Positions 12,005 through 21,607 of a DNA stretch of 64,000 nucleotides are shown here, in pieces. The stretch comes from JANXQG01 sp963824275. GTDB lineage: Bacteria > Planctomycetota > Planctomycetia > Pirellulales > Thermoguttaceae. Numbering within the stretch: position 1 is the first letter of the stretch; each line of letters begins with the position of its first letter. Both the position numbers and the translations under genes were made by a program. The DNA is taken from positions 1,860,001 to 1,924,000 of the forward strand of contig CAWGOT010000003.1 of NCBI GenBank assembly GCA_963824275.1. The letters run 5' to 3'. The notes below the pieces were generated by a model. That model saw only the letters and a program-made list of their open reading frames with translations. It did not search any database and was not told the DNA's origin.

Positions 12005-12811
12005 TTACTCTTTCGCTGGCAGCACGCCCTTCGCGCGAAGCCACTTTTCGGCCCAGGCCGCAGCGTCGGCGTCCAATGGCGGGAGTGGCGGCTGACCGTA
12101 GTTGATCATTTCGTAACCCCCGTTTTCGTAACATTGGTCGATCAGTGCCTGGAGATTCAGCGTGACGTCAGCATCGCGCTTCCGCAAGGGAATTCGCAGG
12201 GCAGGGAGCGGCTCCGCCAAGCGCAGGGGGTAAAGTTCGGCCACGTCGCGTTTCCAGGCACGCGTGATGCAAGCCATATAGGTCGTCCGATCCGAGGGGC
12301 GAAGCACCGCCGTCGGGCCCGCCAAAGATCGTTTGCCGGAACGATTGAGGTCAATCTCGACCAGGCTTGCCCCCGAGCGGATAACCTCCTTTTGCTTCTT
12401 CCGGTAGAGTTTCCGCCCTTTGCCGGGCAGTTTGTTCGTGGGACTTACGAACTCGATTACCGTGACGACGCGGTTGCCTGAACTTGAATCCACGATTTCG
12501 ATATAACCTTGCGACGAAGGCTCGCGATCGACATGGACGAGAATTGGTTCGGCCACGGCCACGGCGGCAACTTCGGCAGGCCGTGCTTCAGTGCGTTCCT
12601 TCTTCGGATACTCCACCATGTGTACGTCGGGGTAAAGCTCGCGGCGATCGCCTTCGTCCGATTCGACGAACACGCGCTCTTCAATGGTTGATCGAAGATC
12701 GGGAGGCAACATCGGACGAAGCTGATCGCAGGCGTACGTTATCAGCCTATGATGCACGCTGCGCCAGTGCTGCTCCAAATAGGGGTCCATCCCGGGAAAC
12801 GGGCTCTTCAT
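12005..12811 (-). CDS. DUF4058 family protein
   Basis: 268 residues beginning MKSPFPGMDPYLEQHWRSVH, the diagnostic start of DUF4058 proteins, which are frequent in cyanobacteria and planctomycetes. Further family-like blocks are VIEFVSPTNKLPGKGRKLY and SLVEIDLNR, the latter in the E-x-D spacing reminiscent of PD-(D/E)XK nucleases, although no biochemical role is established. The length is normal for the family and the frame is intact. GGGAG lies about 14 bases before the ATG. It stands alone, with gene-free DNA of 166 bp upstream and about 210 bp downstream. Confidence 0.9.
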   Translation of the reverse strand: MKSPFPGMDPYLEQHWRSVHHRLITYACDQLRPMLPPDLRSTIEERVFVESDEGDRRELYPDVHMVEYPKKERTEARPAEVAAVAVAEPILVHVDREPSSQGYIEIVDSSSGNRVVTVIEFVSPTNKLPGKGRKLYRKKQKEVIRSGASLVEIDLNRSGKRSLAGPTAVLRPSDRTTYMACITRAWKRDVAELYPLRLAEPLPALRIPLRKRDADVTLNLQALIDQCYENGGYEMINYGQPPLPPLDADAAAWAEKWLRAKGVLPAKE

Positions 12812-12977
12812 GGGCGAATACTCCCTTTTGAAAAGCGATAATAACCGATAGGAATTTTGATCCAGGCGACGCCCCTGATTTTAGCATCCACACTGATCGC
12901 GATCAACGGCTTGCTGCCTATGACCGCTTTTCCCAATCGATTGCAAGCGACGACAGGTCCGAATATATTGCGCACGG

Positions 12978-13880
12978 CTAGGCGGTTTTGCCCAACCGCG
13001 CGATGCGGTCGATGTTGTCCTTGACCTCGTTCTTGCTTTCACAGCCGATCGTGAAGCAGTGGGCGGGGCTCTTGTTCAGAGCGAAGGTAATGCACTCGTC
13101 CATGCGGTCCGTCAGTTCACCCTCGCCCAGCACCTTCATGCCGATGACCCCTTTGCCGGCGGCCTTCAACTTGTTCATCATCGGCATGACCTCTTCGAGC
13201 GCGGCGTCCATGCGTTCGCCGGCGGGATTGATCCGGCAGAGGCGGACATCGAGCCACTTGCTCTTGGCCGCCGCCTCCATCACCTCAAGGGAATGGCAAC
13301 TGACGCCCACCTGGCCGACCTTGCCCTGCTGCTTGGCCTCGGACAAAACGTCCATCAGCGGTTGGTCCAATTTCTCCCACTGGCCGCTCATGCGGGAGTG
13401 CAGCAGAACGATATCGATGTAGTCCGTTCCCATCTCTTGCCGGAATCTCACCAGGTCCGACTTCAGGTCCGCGGCGCTCTCGGCGTCGGTCTTGGTCAGG
13501 ATGGCGATGTTCTCCCGCGGGATTTTCTTCAGGGCAATCTTGATTGCCCCGTGGGTGCCATAACCGTCAGAAGTGTCCCAGAAGAACACGCCATTGTCGT
13601 AGGCGTACTTCCACATATCCGCGACTCCCTCGAGGCCGAGCGCCCTCAACTGGTTGGAACTGTATCCGGCGCCGTGGGTGCCGGTCCCTACAGCCATGCG
13701 AGAGACTTTCAACTTCGCGGGTCCGAGTTCGATCACGTCGGTGGCGTGGCGGGCGCCTTCTTTCCAAACGGCGCGATCCAGCTTGTCGGCCGCGAAGGCG
13801 TTCGAAACGGCTGGAAAAGCGACTGCGGCCGCCGCAGCCATGGAAGTCTGCAGGAATTCACGTCGATTGCTGTGAGACAT
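12978..13880 (-). CDS. Tat-exported aldo/keto reductase
   Basis: 300 residues. The N-terminus SNRREFLQTSMAAAAAVAFP is a twin-arginine signal with a hydrophobic core and an AFA cleavage site. The rest is an aldo/keto reductase barrel. The catalytic tetrad can be placed as Asp and Tyr in FFWDTSDGYG, Lys in ILTKTD and His in VLLHSR. It probably reduces or oxidises a carbonyl or sugar with NAD(P)H in the periplasm or paryphoplasm. GGAG precedes the start. It begins 45 bp after the multihaem cytochrome gene on the same strand, so the two may share a transcript and an electron-transfer role; that link is inference. Confidence 0.88.
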   Translation of the reverse strand: MSHSNRREFLQTSMAAAAAVAFPAVSNAFAADKLDRAVWKEGARHATDVIELGPAKLKVSRMAVGTGTHGAGYSSNQLRALGLEGVADMWKYAYDNGVFFWDTSDGYGTHGAIKIALKKIPRENIAILTKTDAESAADLKSDLVRFRQEMGTDYIDIVLLHSRMSGQWEKLDQPLMDVLSEAKQQGKVGQVGVSCHSLEVMEAAAKSKWLDVRLCRINPAGERMDAALEEVMPMMNKLKAAGKGVIGMKVLGEGELTDRMDECITFALNKSPAHCFTIGCESKNEVKDNIDRIARLGKTA

Positions 13881-13925
13881 ATCTGCTCCGAATGGGTTTG
13901 GTGCAACTTGAGGAACGGCAAACGA

Positions 13926-14728
13926 CTACTTTTCCGTTGCCTTGGGGGGGGTCGTTGCGGTTTCGGCTGCGCGCTTGACGGCTGCCGCGTCGCAGGTATG
14001 CATAGCCGCGCGGCGCGCGCGAGGGCCTCTTTCCCGGCCGGACCAGCAGCTTCCAACTCGGCGAGTAACTGCGCGATTTCCGCTGCGGCCTTTCCACCCT
14101 TAGACGCCGCTTCATGGCAGCTTGGACAGCCGCTGGGCGAAGTGAACATGGCCGCCGTGGCCTGTTGGGTGTCGTGGGCGGAGTGGCAAGTCAAGCAGCT
14201 CCGGTCGTCGTCGTGTGGACCCTTGCGAAACGCTGCCGCCACTTCCTTATGGCACTTGCCGCACGTCGCGGCGAGCAACTTCGGATTCGCGGTGGAAAGG
14301 GGGTCACTAACCGCCCGCGTGTTGTGGACGCTATGGCAGTCGACGCACTCGGCGCTCTTCTTGCCCTCCGCGAGTGCTTTGCCGTGGACGCTGCTTTTGT
14401 AGAGTGCGAGCTGGTTCACGACCTTTTGATTGTACTTGGCCATGAAAGTAGCGTCGCTGTGACATCGCCCGCAGAAGTCGGGAGTCGCTCGTCGCGTGGG
14501 GCGGGGGCTGAATCCGGTTCCTTTGACCTTCGAGCGGTTCATATCGTCGATCGTGCGGTCGCCGCCGTGGCAGTCCGCGCAACCGAGCGAATTCTTGTGA
14601 TGCACGTCATCCTTGGCCTTGAGGCTTGTGCCCTCCTTGATAAGGTGGCATTCGTAGCAAAAATCGGCCGCATCGACGCCGCGGGCGAACAACAAGACCA
14701 TCGCAGCAAGAATGCACGGTTTCATCAT
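13926..14728 (-). CDS. Seven-haem c-type cytochrome, exported
   Basis: About 267 residues. MMKPCILAAMVLLFARGVDA is a signal peptide. Seven CxxCH haem-binding motifs follow (CYECH, CADCH, CGRCH, CVDCH, CGKCH, CLTCH, CPSCH), with extra histidines that could be axial ligands. This fits periplasmic multihaem cytochromes that pass electrons between quinol or reductase partners. The original frame runs on past 13926, but from about 14015 the sense moves to a frame giving AAMHTCDAAAVKRAAETATT and a TAG at 13926, so I assume one indel in a GC run. A 160-residue upstream extension in this frame is a shadow of the next gene. No strong ribosome site is seen at 14728. Confidence 0.82.
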
Positions 14729-14843
14729 GAGCGCAAATGGCGACGAACGACGGATACTGCCAAGGCCTGATACTGCCAAGGCCTTAATTCCCACCGAAGC
14801 GAGTTTAATTCGGGAGACCTCATGAGTCAAGCGGACAGCCAGT

Positions 14844-16268
14844 TCACAGTTCCCAATAAGAAAAGTGGAAGAAGGGCGACGGGAATGGCCGGATTGGCCA
14901 ACTGTACGCCCTCCGCGCCAGCCGCGGCTTGGTAGTCGACCTGATCGCGGCCGATGGCAGCCGAGATGGACGACCGCGCTGCGGCGGGCAGGTCTGCCAG
15001 TCCTCGTCATCCTGAACCTCCCACATCCAGTACGTGTAATCCTCGACAGCCTGGAAGTTGGGATCATCCTCATCGACGTGAAGGCCCACCAATGGGACTT
15101 GGACTTCGTGCTTCCCCTTGCGGGCATTGCAGACGATACCTTCCTTTTGATCCAACGGGCGATCAGCAAAACCAAGCACCGTGACCACTCCACTCTTGCT
15201 TGGGCCAATGGCCGTCGCAGGATAATACTCCGCCCCGAAGGGGAATCTGAGATGGACCTTCAGGTAATCGAAGTACTTCTGCTGCGTCTGTTCGTTGGCC
15301 TTGGGTAACGGATCGTCGCCCGTCAGTCCCAGGGCGATCCTGATGCGGTCTTCGGGTTCATTCATTGAAAGCGGGCGAGTGATGATCTTCGTCGGCTGCT
15401 GCATCGTGGTAGGAATCTCATTGCTTGCCGCCTCAAGCTGATCCTCCTCAAGCCATTGTCTGTGGGGTATCAAGTTGTCCCGCTGGCATCGCTTGAAATA
15501 GACGGGATGAGCCTGATCGAGTGTCGGCTTGGTCCAATGGATGGCGTAAGCAATGGGAGTGAGCCACCCGATTCGCTTGATCTTGCCCACCCAGCCGCCC
15601 AAGGGAATGTCGGGGTATCGGTCGTGGACAACCCCAGGCTTCACCCGCACCAAATCACCCTTGGAAAATGCCGATTGGAGATTCTTTCCTCTGCGCTTGC
15701 CCAGCCAGCGGCGCAAGTGATAGAGGTCTTCATTCGTTCTATTCAGGTCGAACTCCTCGGGGTCGAAGTCTTCACCAACCCATTCCAGGGCTTCCTCGTG
15801 TTCGTCGTGCTTGGGGTCTTGGAGTTTTTCAAGCAGGTAGGGGTAGCCACGGGAGCCACCAGAGTCTTCGAGTGGGCAGGCACGCTCGCCCGCCACGCAT
15901 CGAGGGTACTTGACGCCTTCTTCGGCGGCGAGGGTCTTTTCGATCTCAATAGAATGCTCCCAATCGTCCCCGAAGTCATAATCGTAGCGGAAACGAGTAT
16001 GGCCCTGCACCACGACTTCACTCAGGCTCACGTAGCGGGAATCATACTCGCAGTCGCCACCTTGACCGTACTGCTCATCGGCAATCACGAAGGCGTGCAT
16101 GTGCATGTCTTCCCAGCCCATAGCGATCTGGATGATGTTATGCAGGTCAGCCAGGGAACAGTCGTCGGTCTGCACCCGCCGCCAAACGGGAGGGTCGAGG
16201 TGTTGGAGACTGATCTTGATTTGGAAGATGGGAAGGGTGAGATCGAGCGTCATTTTCTTTTTTGCCAT
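14844..16268 (-). CDS. pRiA4b ORF-3-like protein
   Basis: About 474 residues. The first 200 match the plasmid pRiA4b ORF-3 family: FQIKISLQHLDPPVWRRV, LADLHNIIQIAMGWEDMHMH, RFRYDYDFGDDWEHSIEIEK. The middle looks like a small beta-barrel (GDLVRVKPGVVHDRYPDIPL). A second conserved block, FGAEYYPATAI through VEDYTYWMW, resembles the C-terminal module that often ends such planctomycete proteins. The tail after QDDEDW is low in sense and may be frameshifted. GAGGAAG precedes the ATG at 16268, chosen over a start 14 codons upstream. It starts 8 bp after the SEC-C gene, so it is the third gene of an operon. The molecular function of pRiA4b proteins is unknown. Confidence 0.8.
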   Translation of the reverse strand: MAKKKMTLDLTLPIFQIKISLQHLDPPVWRRVQTDDCSLADLHNIIQIAMGWEDMHMHAFVIADEQYGQGGDCEYDSRYVSLSEVVVQGHTRFRYDYDFGDDWEHSIEIEKTLAAEEGVKYPRCVAGERACPLEDSGGSRGYPYLLEKLQDPKHDEHEEALEWVGEDFDPEEFDLNRTNEDLYHLRRWLGKRRGKNLQSAFSKGDLVRVKPGVVHDRYPDIPLGGWVGKIKRIGWLTPIAYAIHWTKPTLDQAHPVYFKRCQRDNLIPHRQWLEEDQLEAASNEIPTTMQQPTKIITRPLSMNEPEDRIRIALGLTGDDPLPKANEQTQQKYFDYLKVHLRFPFGAEYYPATAIGPSKSGVVTVLGFADRPLDQKEGIVCNARKGKHEVQVPLVGLHVDEDDPNFQAVEDYTYWMWEVQDDEDWQTCPPQRGRPSRLPSAAIRSTTKPRLARRAYSWPIRPFPSPFFHFSYWEL

Positions 16269-16276
16269 GCTCTTCC

Positions 16277-17365
16277 TCAATCCAGCAAGTCTTGCTTCTT
16301 GATGCAGCACCTTTTGAATTTTTTTCCCGAACCGCAGGGGCAGGGGTCATTTCGACCAATCTTCTTCGACGCTGATTCTTGCTGGGACTGTTTTTCAGCA
16401 AGTTGACGGCGCAAGGACTGCTCTTCCTTCGCCTCCCTAATCTCCCGCTTCAGCCTTTCCTCTTCCAACAGCAGCCGTTGATGCTCTTGCTCCGCTCTTT
16501 TGTTCTCCCGCTCCAATCTCCCTTTCTCGAACAACAGCCGTTGCTCCTCCTGCTCTAATCTTTCCTTCTCCGATAGCAGCCATTGTTCCCCCAGGTAGTC
16601 TGCAATCGGTTCCGTCGTGGTCTTGATCCCGAGCTTCTCCTGCATCATCTTCACGAAAATGGGCCTATCCCGCTCGGGCAAAATGACCCGTTCCAAGAGC
16701 GAGTCGAGCGTGAGGTCGAAGAATTGAACGCTGTCTCCGTGTTCCCGAATGGCCGCAATGAAACCGTCGATGCGGTCCTGCTGCTCCTCGTTTTCGAGGG
16801 TCAAGTCCTCGTATTGGCCCAGGCCCGAAAGAGTGTCGAAACAGTCCTGTAGCCAGAGCGTGTGCCGCAATCCGATAGGGACAACTTCCAAGGACGAGGA
16901 TACGCCTTGGGGAAGCGACAGGCCATCGCCGTGTTCGGCAAGGCAATCGACCAAGTTCCGCCATCCTTCGCAATGGACCCCGTAGTGAGCGTCGGCAGTC
17001 CGAAACGGCTCGACGAGAATATGCGGCACGATCTTGTTCAGAATGACGTGCCAAGGTTCGTTTGGACGGGGAATGTCGTCAATGTAGAGAACGCGATTAT
17101 CACCCCCATCGCTGAAGTCGAGGAGTTCGCCCAACGCGGCCTCTTGTTTTTCCGTCAACGGCAACCCTTGCTCCTCGGCCATGACCGCTTCCCAGGCAAG
17201 GAAATCGTCCTTTTCCATTTTGTAGATGAAGTCCTCCACGGCCTCTTCCACGCCCGAGGGGTCGGTCAGGCGGTAGTCTTTGATGAAATCGTAGGTCGGA
17301 ATGTCGGGAGCGAACGCCCACTTCAAAGGCAGAGGGCGGTCGGGGTGGGGCTGTTTCTTCGTCAT
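16277..17365 (-). CDS. Coiled-coil protein with C-terminal SEC-C zinc motif
   Basis: 362 residues. Residues 1-250 form a soluble domain I do not recognise (YDFIKDYRLTDPSGVEEAVE; WHVILNKIVPHILVEPFRT). Residues 255-335 are strongly helical and charged (LEQEEQRLLFEKGRLEREN), a coiled coil. The end, GRNDPCPCGSGKKFKRCC, is a textbook SEC-C motif binding one zinc ion, used for protein or ribosome contacts. Its ATG overlaps the stop of the upstream gene in ATGA, so the two are translationally coupled, and the pRiA4b gene follows after 8 bp. Confidence 0.82.
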   Translation of the reverse strand: MTKKQPHPDRPLPLKWAFAPDIPTYDFIKDYRLTDPSGVEEAVEDFIYKMEKDDFLAWEAVMAEEQGLPLTEKQEAALGELLDFSDGGDNRVLYIDDIPRPNEPWHVILNKIVPHILVEPFRTADAHYGVHCEGWRNLVDCLAEHGDGLSLPQGVSSSLEVVPIGLRHTLWLQDCFDTLSGLGQYEDLTLENEEQQDRIDGFIAAIREHGDSVQFFDLTLDSLLERVILPERDRPIFVKMMQEKLGIKTTTEPIADYLGEQWLLSEKERLEQEEQRLLFEKGRLERENKRAEQEHQRLLLEEERLKREIREAKEEQSLRRQLAEKQSQQESASKKIGRNDPCPCGSGKKFKRCCIKKQDLLD

Positions 17366-17799
17366 TTACAGAATCCTCGCATCGTCTTTCTCTTTCCATC
17401 CAATTGTTGAGGATCGGAAAGAGAAACGCAAGGGGATCGTTCTTCAGCTTCGGGATGGCCCTCCTTCACGACCATGTTGTTGCAGTTGCTGAAATCGTAA
17501 ATGGGACCGCTGAAAAGCACCGCTTCGTGCCCTTCCCAATCCATCTCGGCCTGTTCCCAACCTTGTTCCCGATCCCTCGACGATTCTATCCGCGGCACAA
17601 TCGTAATCGAAGCGAGGACGCCAACCAGAGCGAGAGCTGGTAGCGACCACAAGCCATACCGATACCATCCTTCATCGCTGCCAAAGGGAGCCCACTCATT
17701 CGTGCAATCCCAGAAGAACGGCTCAAGCATGAGTTCGCGAGCACGGGCGTGAGCACGTTCCGGCTCGTTGAAGGGATCGTGATCATTCGGGTCGTTCAT
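17362..17799 (-). CDS. Single-span membrane protein, first gene of the SEC-C/pRiA4b operon
   Basis: About 145 residues from the ATG at 17799 (NDPNDHDPFNEPERAHARAR). One hydrophobic segment, YGLWSLPALALVGVLASITIV, lies near residue 65. The outer part is acidic with two cysteines. Its stop overlaps the next ATG by four bases (ATGA). The leader GAGAACCGGAA before the ATG is nearly the same as that before the LRR gene at 11790. No family is recognised. A TTG-started extension to 17952 is judged unlikely. Confidence 0.6.
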   Translation of the reverse strand: MNDPNDHDPFNEPERAHARARELMLEPFFWDCTNEWAPFGSDEGWYRYGLWSLPALALVGVLASITIVPRIESSRDREQGWEQAEMDWEGHEAVLFSGPIYDFSNCNNMVVKEGHPEAEERSPCVSLSDPQQLDGKRKTMRGFCK

Positions 17800-18113
17800 T
17801 TCCGGTTCTCCGGAGACGTTTCTCGTCGCCGGTAATACTCGGCCCGATAGTGCTCCATCGCAGCACAACTGATGCTGGCGGTGGCTCGTAGGATTGACCA
17901 CCAACACCGCTGCTTGGCAGAACGTCGAGGCGATGCTGCGGCGGAGGGCCAAGGCAGCGGGGCGGAAGTGGCAGCGAAAGCCAGGTTCGGCACCTGGACG
18001 AAGATGTCCTGCCGATGTCTACGCAGCGGTACGGCCGGTTGACAGCAATCGCGACTCCGGCATCGGCACCTGCCGCACCATAGCACTTCTGCTCATTGCG
18101 GGCTAAGATGCCA
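17800..18113. other. Gene-free stretch
   Basis: No supported gene. Short ORFs on both strands lack ribosome sites and recognisable motifs. The minus strand carries HYRAEYYRRRE-like sense that could be a small remnant, but I cannot assign it. Confidence 0.4.
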
Positions 18114-19202
18114 TTACCGGTACTCGTGGGCGGTTCGGATTGCGACTTGCAGGTTCTCGATGGGAATCTGCGAGTTTACCGTGCAATCCGCACCCAGAAT
18201 GAAATTCGCCGGTGCGTCTTTCAGCACCTCTAAGGTCGCCTTTCGCACTTCCTCTTGGCTGCCGGTGCTCAAAATCCCGTGCCGGTCAAGGCCGCCCATG
18301 ATCGGTCGCTTAAATATCTCGGCTGCATGCCGAAGAGATAATGGCTTGTTCTCCGCCGAGAGCGGGACGTTGACCACGTTCCCAGGGTAATCCCGAAAAC
18401 GCACGTCGAACTGCTCGTAGGTACCGTCGTAGTCGCACACGTGCATGATGTTGCACAACGTCAGTTGCGACACCTCCTTGTAGAGAAACATGTCATAAGC
18501 CTTGATGACCCGGTCAAAATGTGCGAGATCGGAGATCCGGTTCGTCTCGCCGCCCTGCGTACACATATAGAAACCGTCCACTCCCAGACGCGAGGCGGCA
18601 GTCACGAAATGCAAGAGCGAAAGGGCGATGTTCTCCATGCCCCGGCAAACAGACTCGGCATCCTGCTTCACGTGTTTGACCAGAACTTCCCAGGGAACAG
18701 CTTGCTTCGCCAACTGGTACGTCGAATACAAAGTCTGAATGATCAATGCCTCGGACTTGGCTTCCTTGATCAGTTGTTTGAGGAGATACAAGGAAGGCTC
18801 GAACCATTTCTCCGGGAGAATCGGCATTCGAGCCCAGTCCTCGGGCGTCTTGATCTGGATGCTTTCCGGAAGTTGGAGTTGCTGCTCATCGAACTGGATC
18901 TTTACGAAATCCATTCCGGTGGCGTGGAAGTAATCGAGATGCTTCGTGACGGCGGCATCTCCTTTGACCCCGAAGTGCATGAAGAAAGCAGATGGAACAT
19001 ACTTGGGCGGGGTCGTCATGTCCAGGACTTCCAACATACGATCTCGTTTCGATTTGCCTGGCGTCGCCGTCGTGCTGCTTGCCGCCTGGGCGATTTTCTC
19101 CTCCGGCACGGTCGCACCGAGCGTGCCTTGGATTGCTGCCAGCGATCCAAGCGAGGCCGCCGAAGCGGTCTTGATGAAGTCTCTTCGCGTCGATTGTGCC
19201 AT
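18114..19202 (-). CDS. Tat-exported uroporphyrinogen decarboxylase-like (URO-D family) protein
   Basis: About 362 residues. STRRDFIKTASAASLGSLAA is a twin-arginine signal. The mature part has the URO-D barrel layout: RMLEVLDMTTPPKYVP near the start, then HFVTAASRLGVDGFYM, LTLCNIMHVCDYDGTYEQF, RPIMGGLDRHGILSTGS and a C-terminal NFILGADCTVN block. Exported URO-D-like proteins in planctomycetes are probably not haem biosynthesis enzymes; methyltransferase-like roles on small molecules are more likely. AGGAGGAG precedes the ATG at 19202, which I prefer over an ORF extension of 37 codons. It appears monocistronic. Confidence 0.78.
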   Translation of the reverse strand: MAQSTRRDFIKTASAASLGSLAAIQGTLGATVPEEKIAQAASSTTATPGKSKRDRMLEVLDMTTPPKYVPSAFFMHFGVKGDAAVTKHLDYFHATGMDFVKIQFDEQQLQLPESIQIKTPEDWARMPILPEKWFEPSLYLLKQLIKEAKSEALIIQTLYSTYQLAKQAVPWEVLVKHVKQDAESVCRGMENIALSLLHFVTAASRLGVDGFYMCTQGGETNRISDLAHFDRVIKAYDMFLYKEVSQLTLCNIMHVCDYDGTYEQFDVRFRDYPGNVVNVPLSAENKPLSLRHAAEIFKRPIMGGLDRHGILSTGSQEEVRKATLEVLKDAPANFILGADCTVNSQIPIENLQVAIRTAHEYR

Positions 19203-19293
19203 GCCGTGCTCCTCCTTCTGGATCGTTTTTAAGATTATGTTGTCCTGATTATAGCAGCCTCGGTGCCGTCTGCAAGCCGACGCAGCGGCCCGT

Positions 19294-19899
19294 TCACACG
19301 CGATATAACGCAACCGTGAAGTAGACCAGCAGGATGCCGCCGACCAGACGAATGTACCAGGCGGGAGTCATAAGCCAATGTTGCCGGCTGACGCCGTAGC
19401 GGCCTGACCATTCTGAGAACTCCTCGCTGGCGATGAACATGACCAGGCCGCCGAAGGCCAAGGCGATCCACCGGAGGTGCAGGTTGAGGTCGAATCCGTC
19501 GTTCAAGCGGCAATACCGCACGGTGGCACAGACGAATACGCCGATGGCCAGGACGTTGACCAAATACTGCTTCAGAATGTCTCGCAAGATGCTCTTGAGC
19601 GGTCCAGTGGCGGGGCCGCCGTTTTCGCTGTGCGACTCGCTATCGAGAGCCCCAGCCTGACGCCGGTCTTGATCGGCGGTGATGGGACCGATCTTCTCGC
19701 CGGTGGGCAGTTCAATCCAGCATTCGAGCGTGGGCGTCTGCGTCGTGACCTTTCGGCAATGGGCTCGGGCGACTGCAAGATCATCGAAGTGCGAGCGTGG
19801 GACTGACTCCGGGTGGGTACTGCGAGCACCGTGCTGGTCGCAGACGATGCCCGTGGCGCGTTCTGCGTAGGTTACCACGAAGTGTTGGGAGTGAGGCAT
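19294..19899 (-). CDS. Membrane protein, unknown function
   Basis: 201 residues. The first 100 are soluble and hydrophilic (ERATGIVCDQHGARSTHPES; WIELPTGEKIGPI). The C-terminal half has three hydrophobic segments (YLVNVLAIGVFVCATVRYC, WIALAFGGLVMFIASEEF, YIRLVGGILLVYFTVALY). It lies 92 bp upstream of the URO-D-like gene on the same strand. No domain is recognised. Confidence 0.5.
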   Translation of the reverse strand: MPHSQHFVVTYAERATGIVCDQHGARSTHPESVPRSHFDDLAVARAHCRKVTTQTPTLECWIELPTGEKIGPITADQDRRQAGALDSESHSENGGPATGPLKSILRDILKQYLVNVLAIGVFVCATVRYCRLNDGFDLNLHLRWIALAFGGLVMFIASEEFSEWSGRYGVSRQHWLMTPAWYIRLVGGILLVYFTVALYRV

Positions 19900-20062
19900 G
19901 ACTGAGAATCGTCAGCGGTTGGTGGTTTTCCGCCAGTATACGCGGACGCCGACGCACTTGGCAACCAGGCAGCACGCGAGCCTGGCGAGGCACAGGATTT
20001 TGATCTTGTGATCAAAGTCTTGCTAGTCCTGCCAGCCTTCTTCGGCACGTGACCACCTGAGC

Positions 20063-20425
20063 CTAGTCCTCCCCTCCAAGCTCCTCAGATCCCTCTCGCC
20101 GCTCCTTTGCCTTCGAGCGAAAACGGTCGCCAAAGACCCGTACATGCTCCTCGGGGTTGTCAAAGCAGTGAGGGCCACGCCACGAGATGAACTGCGTCGC
20201 CGGCCATCCGCTTATCGACCAGTTCGATCACGGTGCGGAGTTCGCTGGCTTCGGCTTCGGCGACGCTAGAGAGCTTTTCGCAGGCTTTCAAGGCGTCCCC
20301 AAGCTGCTCGCGTAGCTTATCGGAATCAGGGGCGGGCAAATCCGCTTGGGCATCGAAGCGCCGCCAGAGATCCCGGTGCGGCGCGAGGAAGTAGCGGCCA
20401 AGAGGGAGATGGTGGCGGCGTGAGG
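20063..20425 (-). pseudogene. Remnant of an unrecognised gene
   Basis: The minus strand carries protein-like sense in two frames, LREQLGDALKACEKLSSV and then ISWRGPHCFDNPEEHVRVFG, ending at a TAG at 20063, with no credible start. It lies between the membrane protein gene and the broken LRR gene. Unknown function; the coding sense is visible only because it avoids stops and has amphipathic character. Confidence 0.3.
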
Positions 20426-20445
20426 ACTGCCCCGGCCCGGCAGGC

Positions 20446-21029
20446 TCATCTTGTAATGCGGCACTGGGGCAAGTCGCGTCTCAGTTCGGCAACCGCACGA
20501 AGCGTGACCTCCGTGTTCGTCACGTCTAATTCTCGGAGTTGTCGAAGGCCCTCGAGTTGCTCCAACCCGGCGTTTGTGACCTTCGTGTCGCCCAGGCGCA
20601 ATCGCTGGAGTTGCGCGAGCCCCTTGAGGCGTTCCAACCCGGCGTCGGTAACGTTAGTGCCATCGAGCCATAAGTCTTCGAGCTTTTCCAGGCCTTTGAG
20701 GTGCTCCAACCCGGCGTCGGTAACGTTAGTGCCATCAAGCCATAGGCCCTCGAGCTTCCCCAGGCCCTTGAGGTGGCGCAGCCCGAACGTCTGTGACCTT
20801 GGTTTGGCCGAGGCCAAAGACTCTGAGTTCCGTCAGGCCCGCGACGTGCTCGAATCCCGCGCCCGTGACATGGCAGCCGCCAAGGTACAAGTACTGGAGC
20901 ATGGCCAAGCCCTCAAGGGTGCTCCAGTCCGCTGTCCGTGACCCGCGTGTGAGTGAGGTCCAAGAACTGGAGCCGCCCGAGGTTGTTGATGAATCCCAGG
21001 CCGGCGTCCGTGACCATCGTGTCGCGCCG
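20446..21029 (-). pseudogene. 3' part of a leucine-rich-repeat gene, cut by a group II intron fragment
   Basis: About 190 residues of LRR units (LWLDGTNVTDAGLEHLKGL and similar) ending at the stop at 20446. The upper part needs two frame changes, near 20930 and 20790, to keep the repeat sense. At about 21029 the repeat stops abruptly inside DTMVTDAG, and plus-strand reverse-transcriptase sequence begins. The gene has therefore lost its 5' end by insertion or rearrangement. Confidence 0.65.
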
Positions 21030-21607
21030 ATGATTTCGTCATGGGATTCCAATCCCGAGTGGATGCCGAACGCTTTCTCCAAGAGCTACAGAAGCGCCTG
21101 GAGCAGTTCGGTCTTCAGCTTCACCCGGAAAAGACCCGGCTCATCGAGTTCGGCCGCTTTGCGGCAGAAAGCCGTGAGCGTAAGGGTCAGGGAAAGCCGG
21201 AGACGTTCGATTTTCTGGGGTTCACGCATTGCTGCGGGAAGACCAGGAAAGGCTGGTTCACGATCAAGCGGCAATCGATAGCGAAACGGATGCGTACCAC
21301 GCTGCAGAAGATCAAACAGCAGCTACGGGCACGCATGCACGACGCCGTTGCCGACGTGGGCCGCTGGCTGGGTTCGGTGGTTCGCGGGTGGTTCAACTAC
21401 CATGCGATCCCCGGAAACTACCAGAGCCTGAACGCTTTTCACACGGAGGTCCAACGTCTCTGGCGACACGTCTTACAGAGACGAAGTCAGAAGAGGCGCA
21501 AATGTACCTGGGAGCGTGTCCGTCGCTGGATGCGCAAATGGCTTCCCACACCACGGATCTTACATCCCTATCCTGATCAGAGGCTCATCGTCAGTAACCC
21601 GAGGTAA
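21030..21607 (+). pseudogene. ltrA: Group II intron reverse transcriptase/maturase, C-terminal half
   Basis: About 190 residues starting ADDFVMGFQSRVDAERFLQ, with the catalytic YADD lacking its tyrosine at the junction. It continues with LHPEKTRLIEFGR, the FDFLGFTH thumb motif, and a maturase-type end (WLGSVVRGWFNYHAIPGN; RRSQKRRKCTWERVRRWM). The N-terminal RT blocks 0-4 are absent. Confidence 0.75.

Noticed and set aside
14728..15208. 160-residue N-terminal extension of the cytochrome gene
   Set aside because: It is a shadow of the pRiA4b gene; the signal peptide marks the start at 14728.
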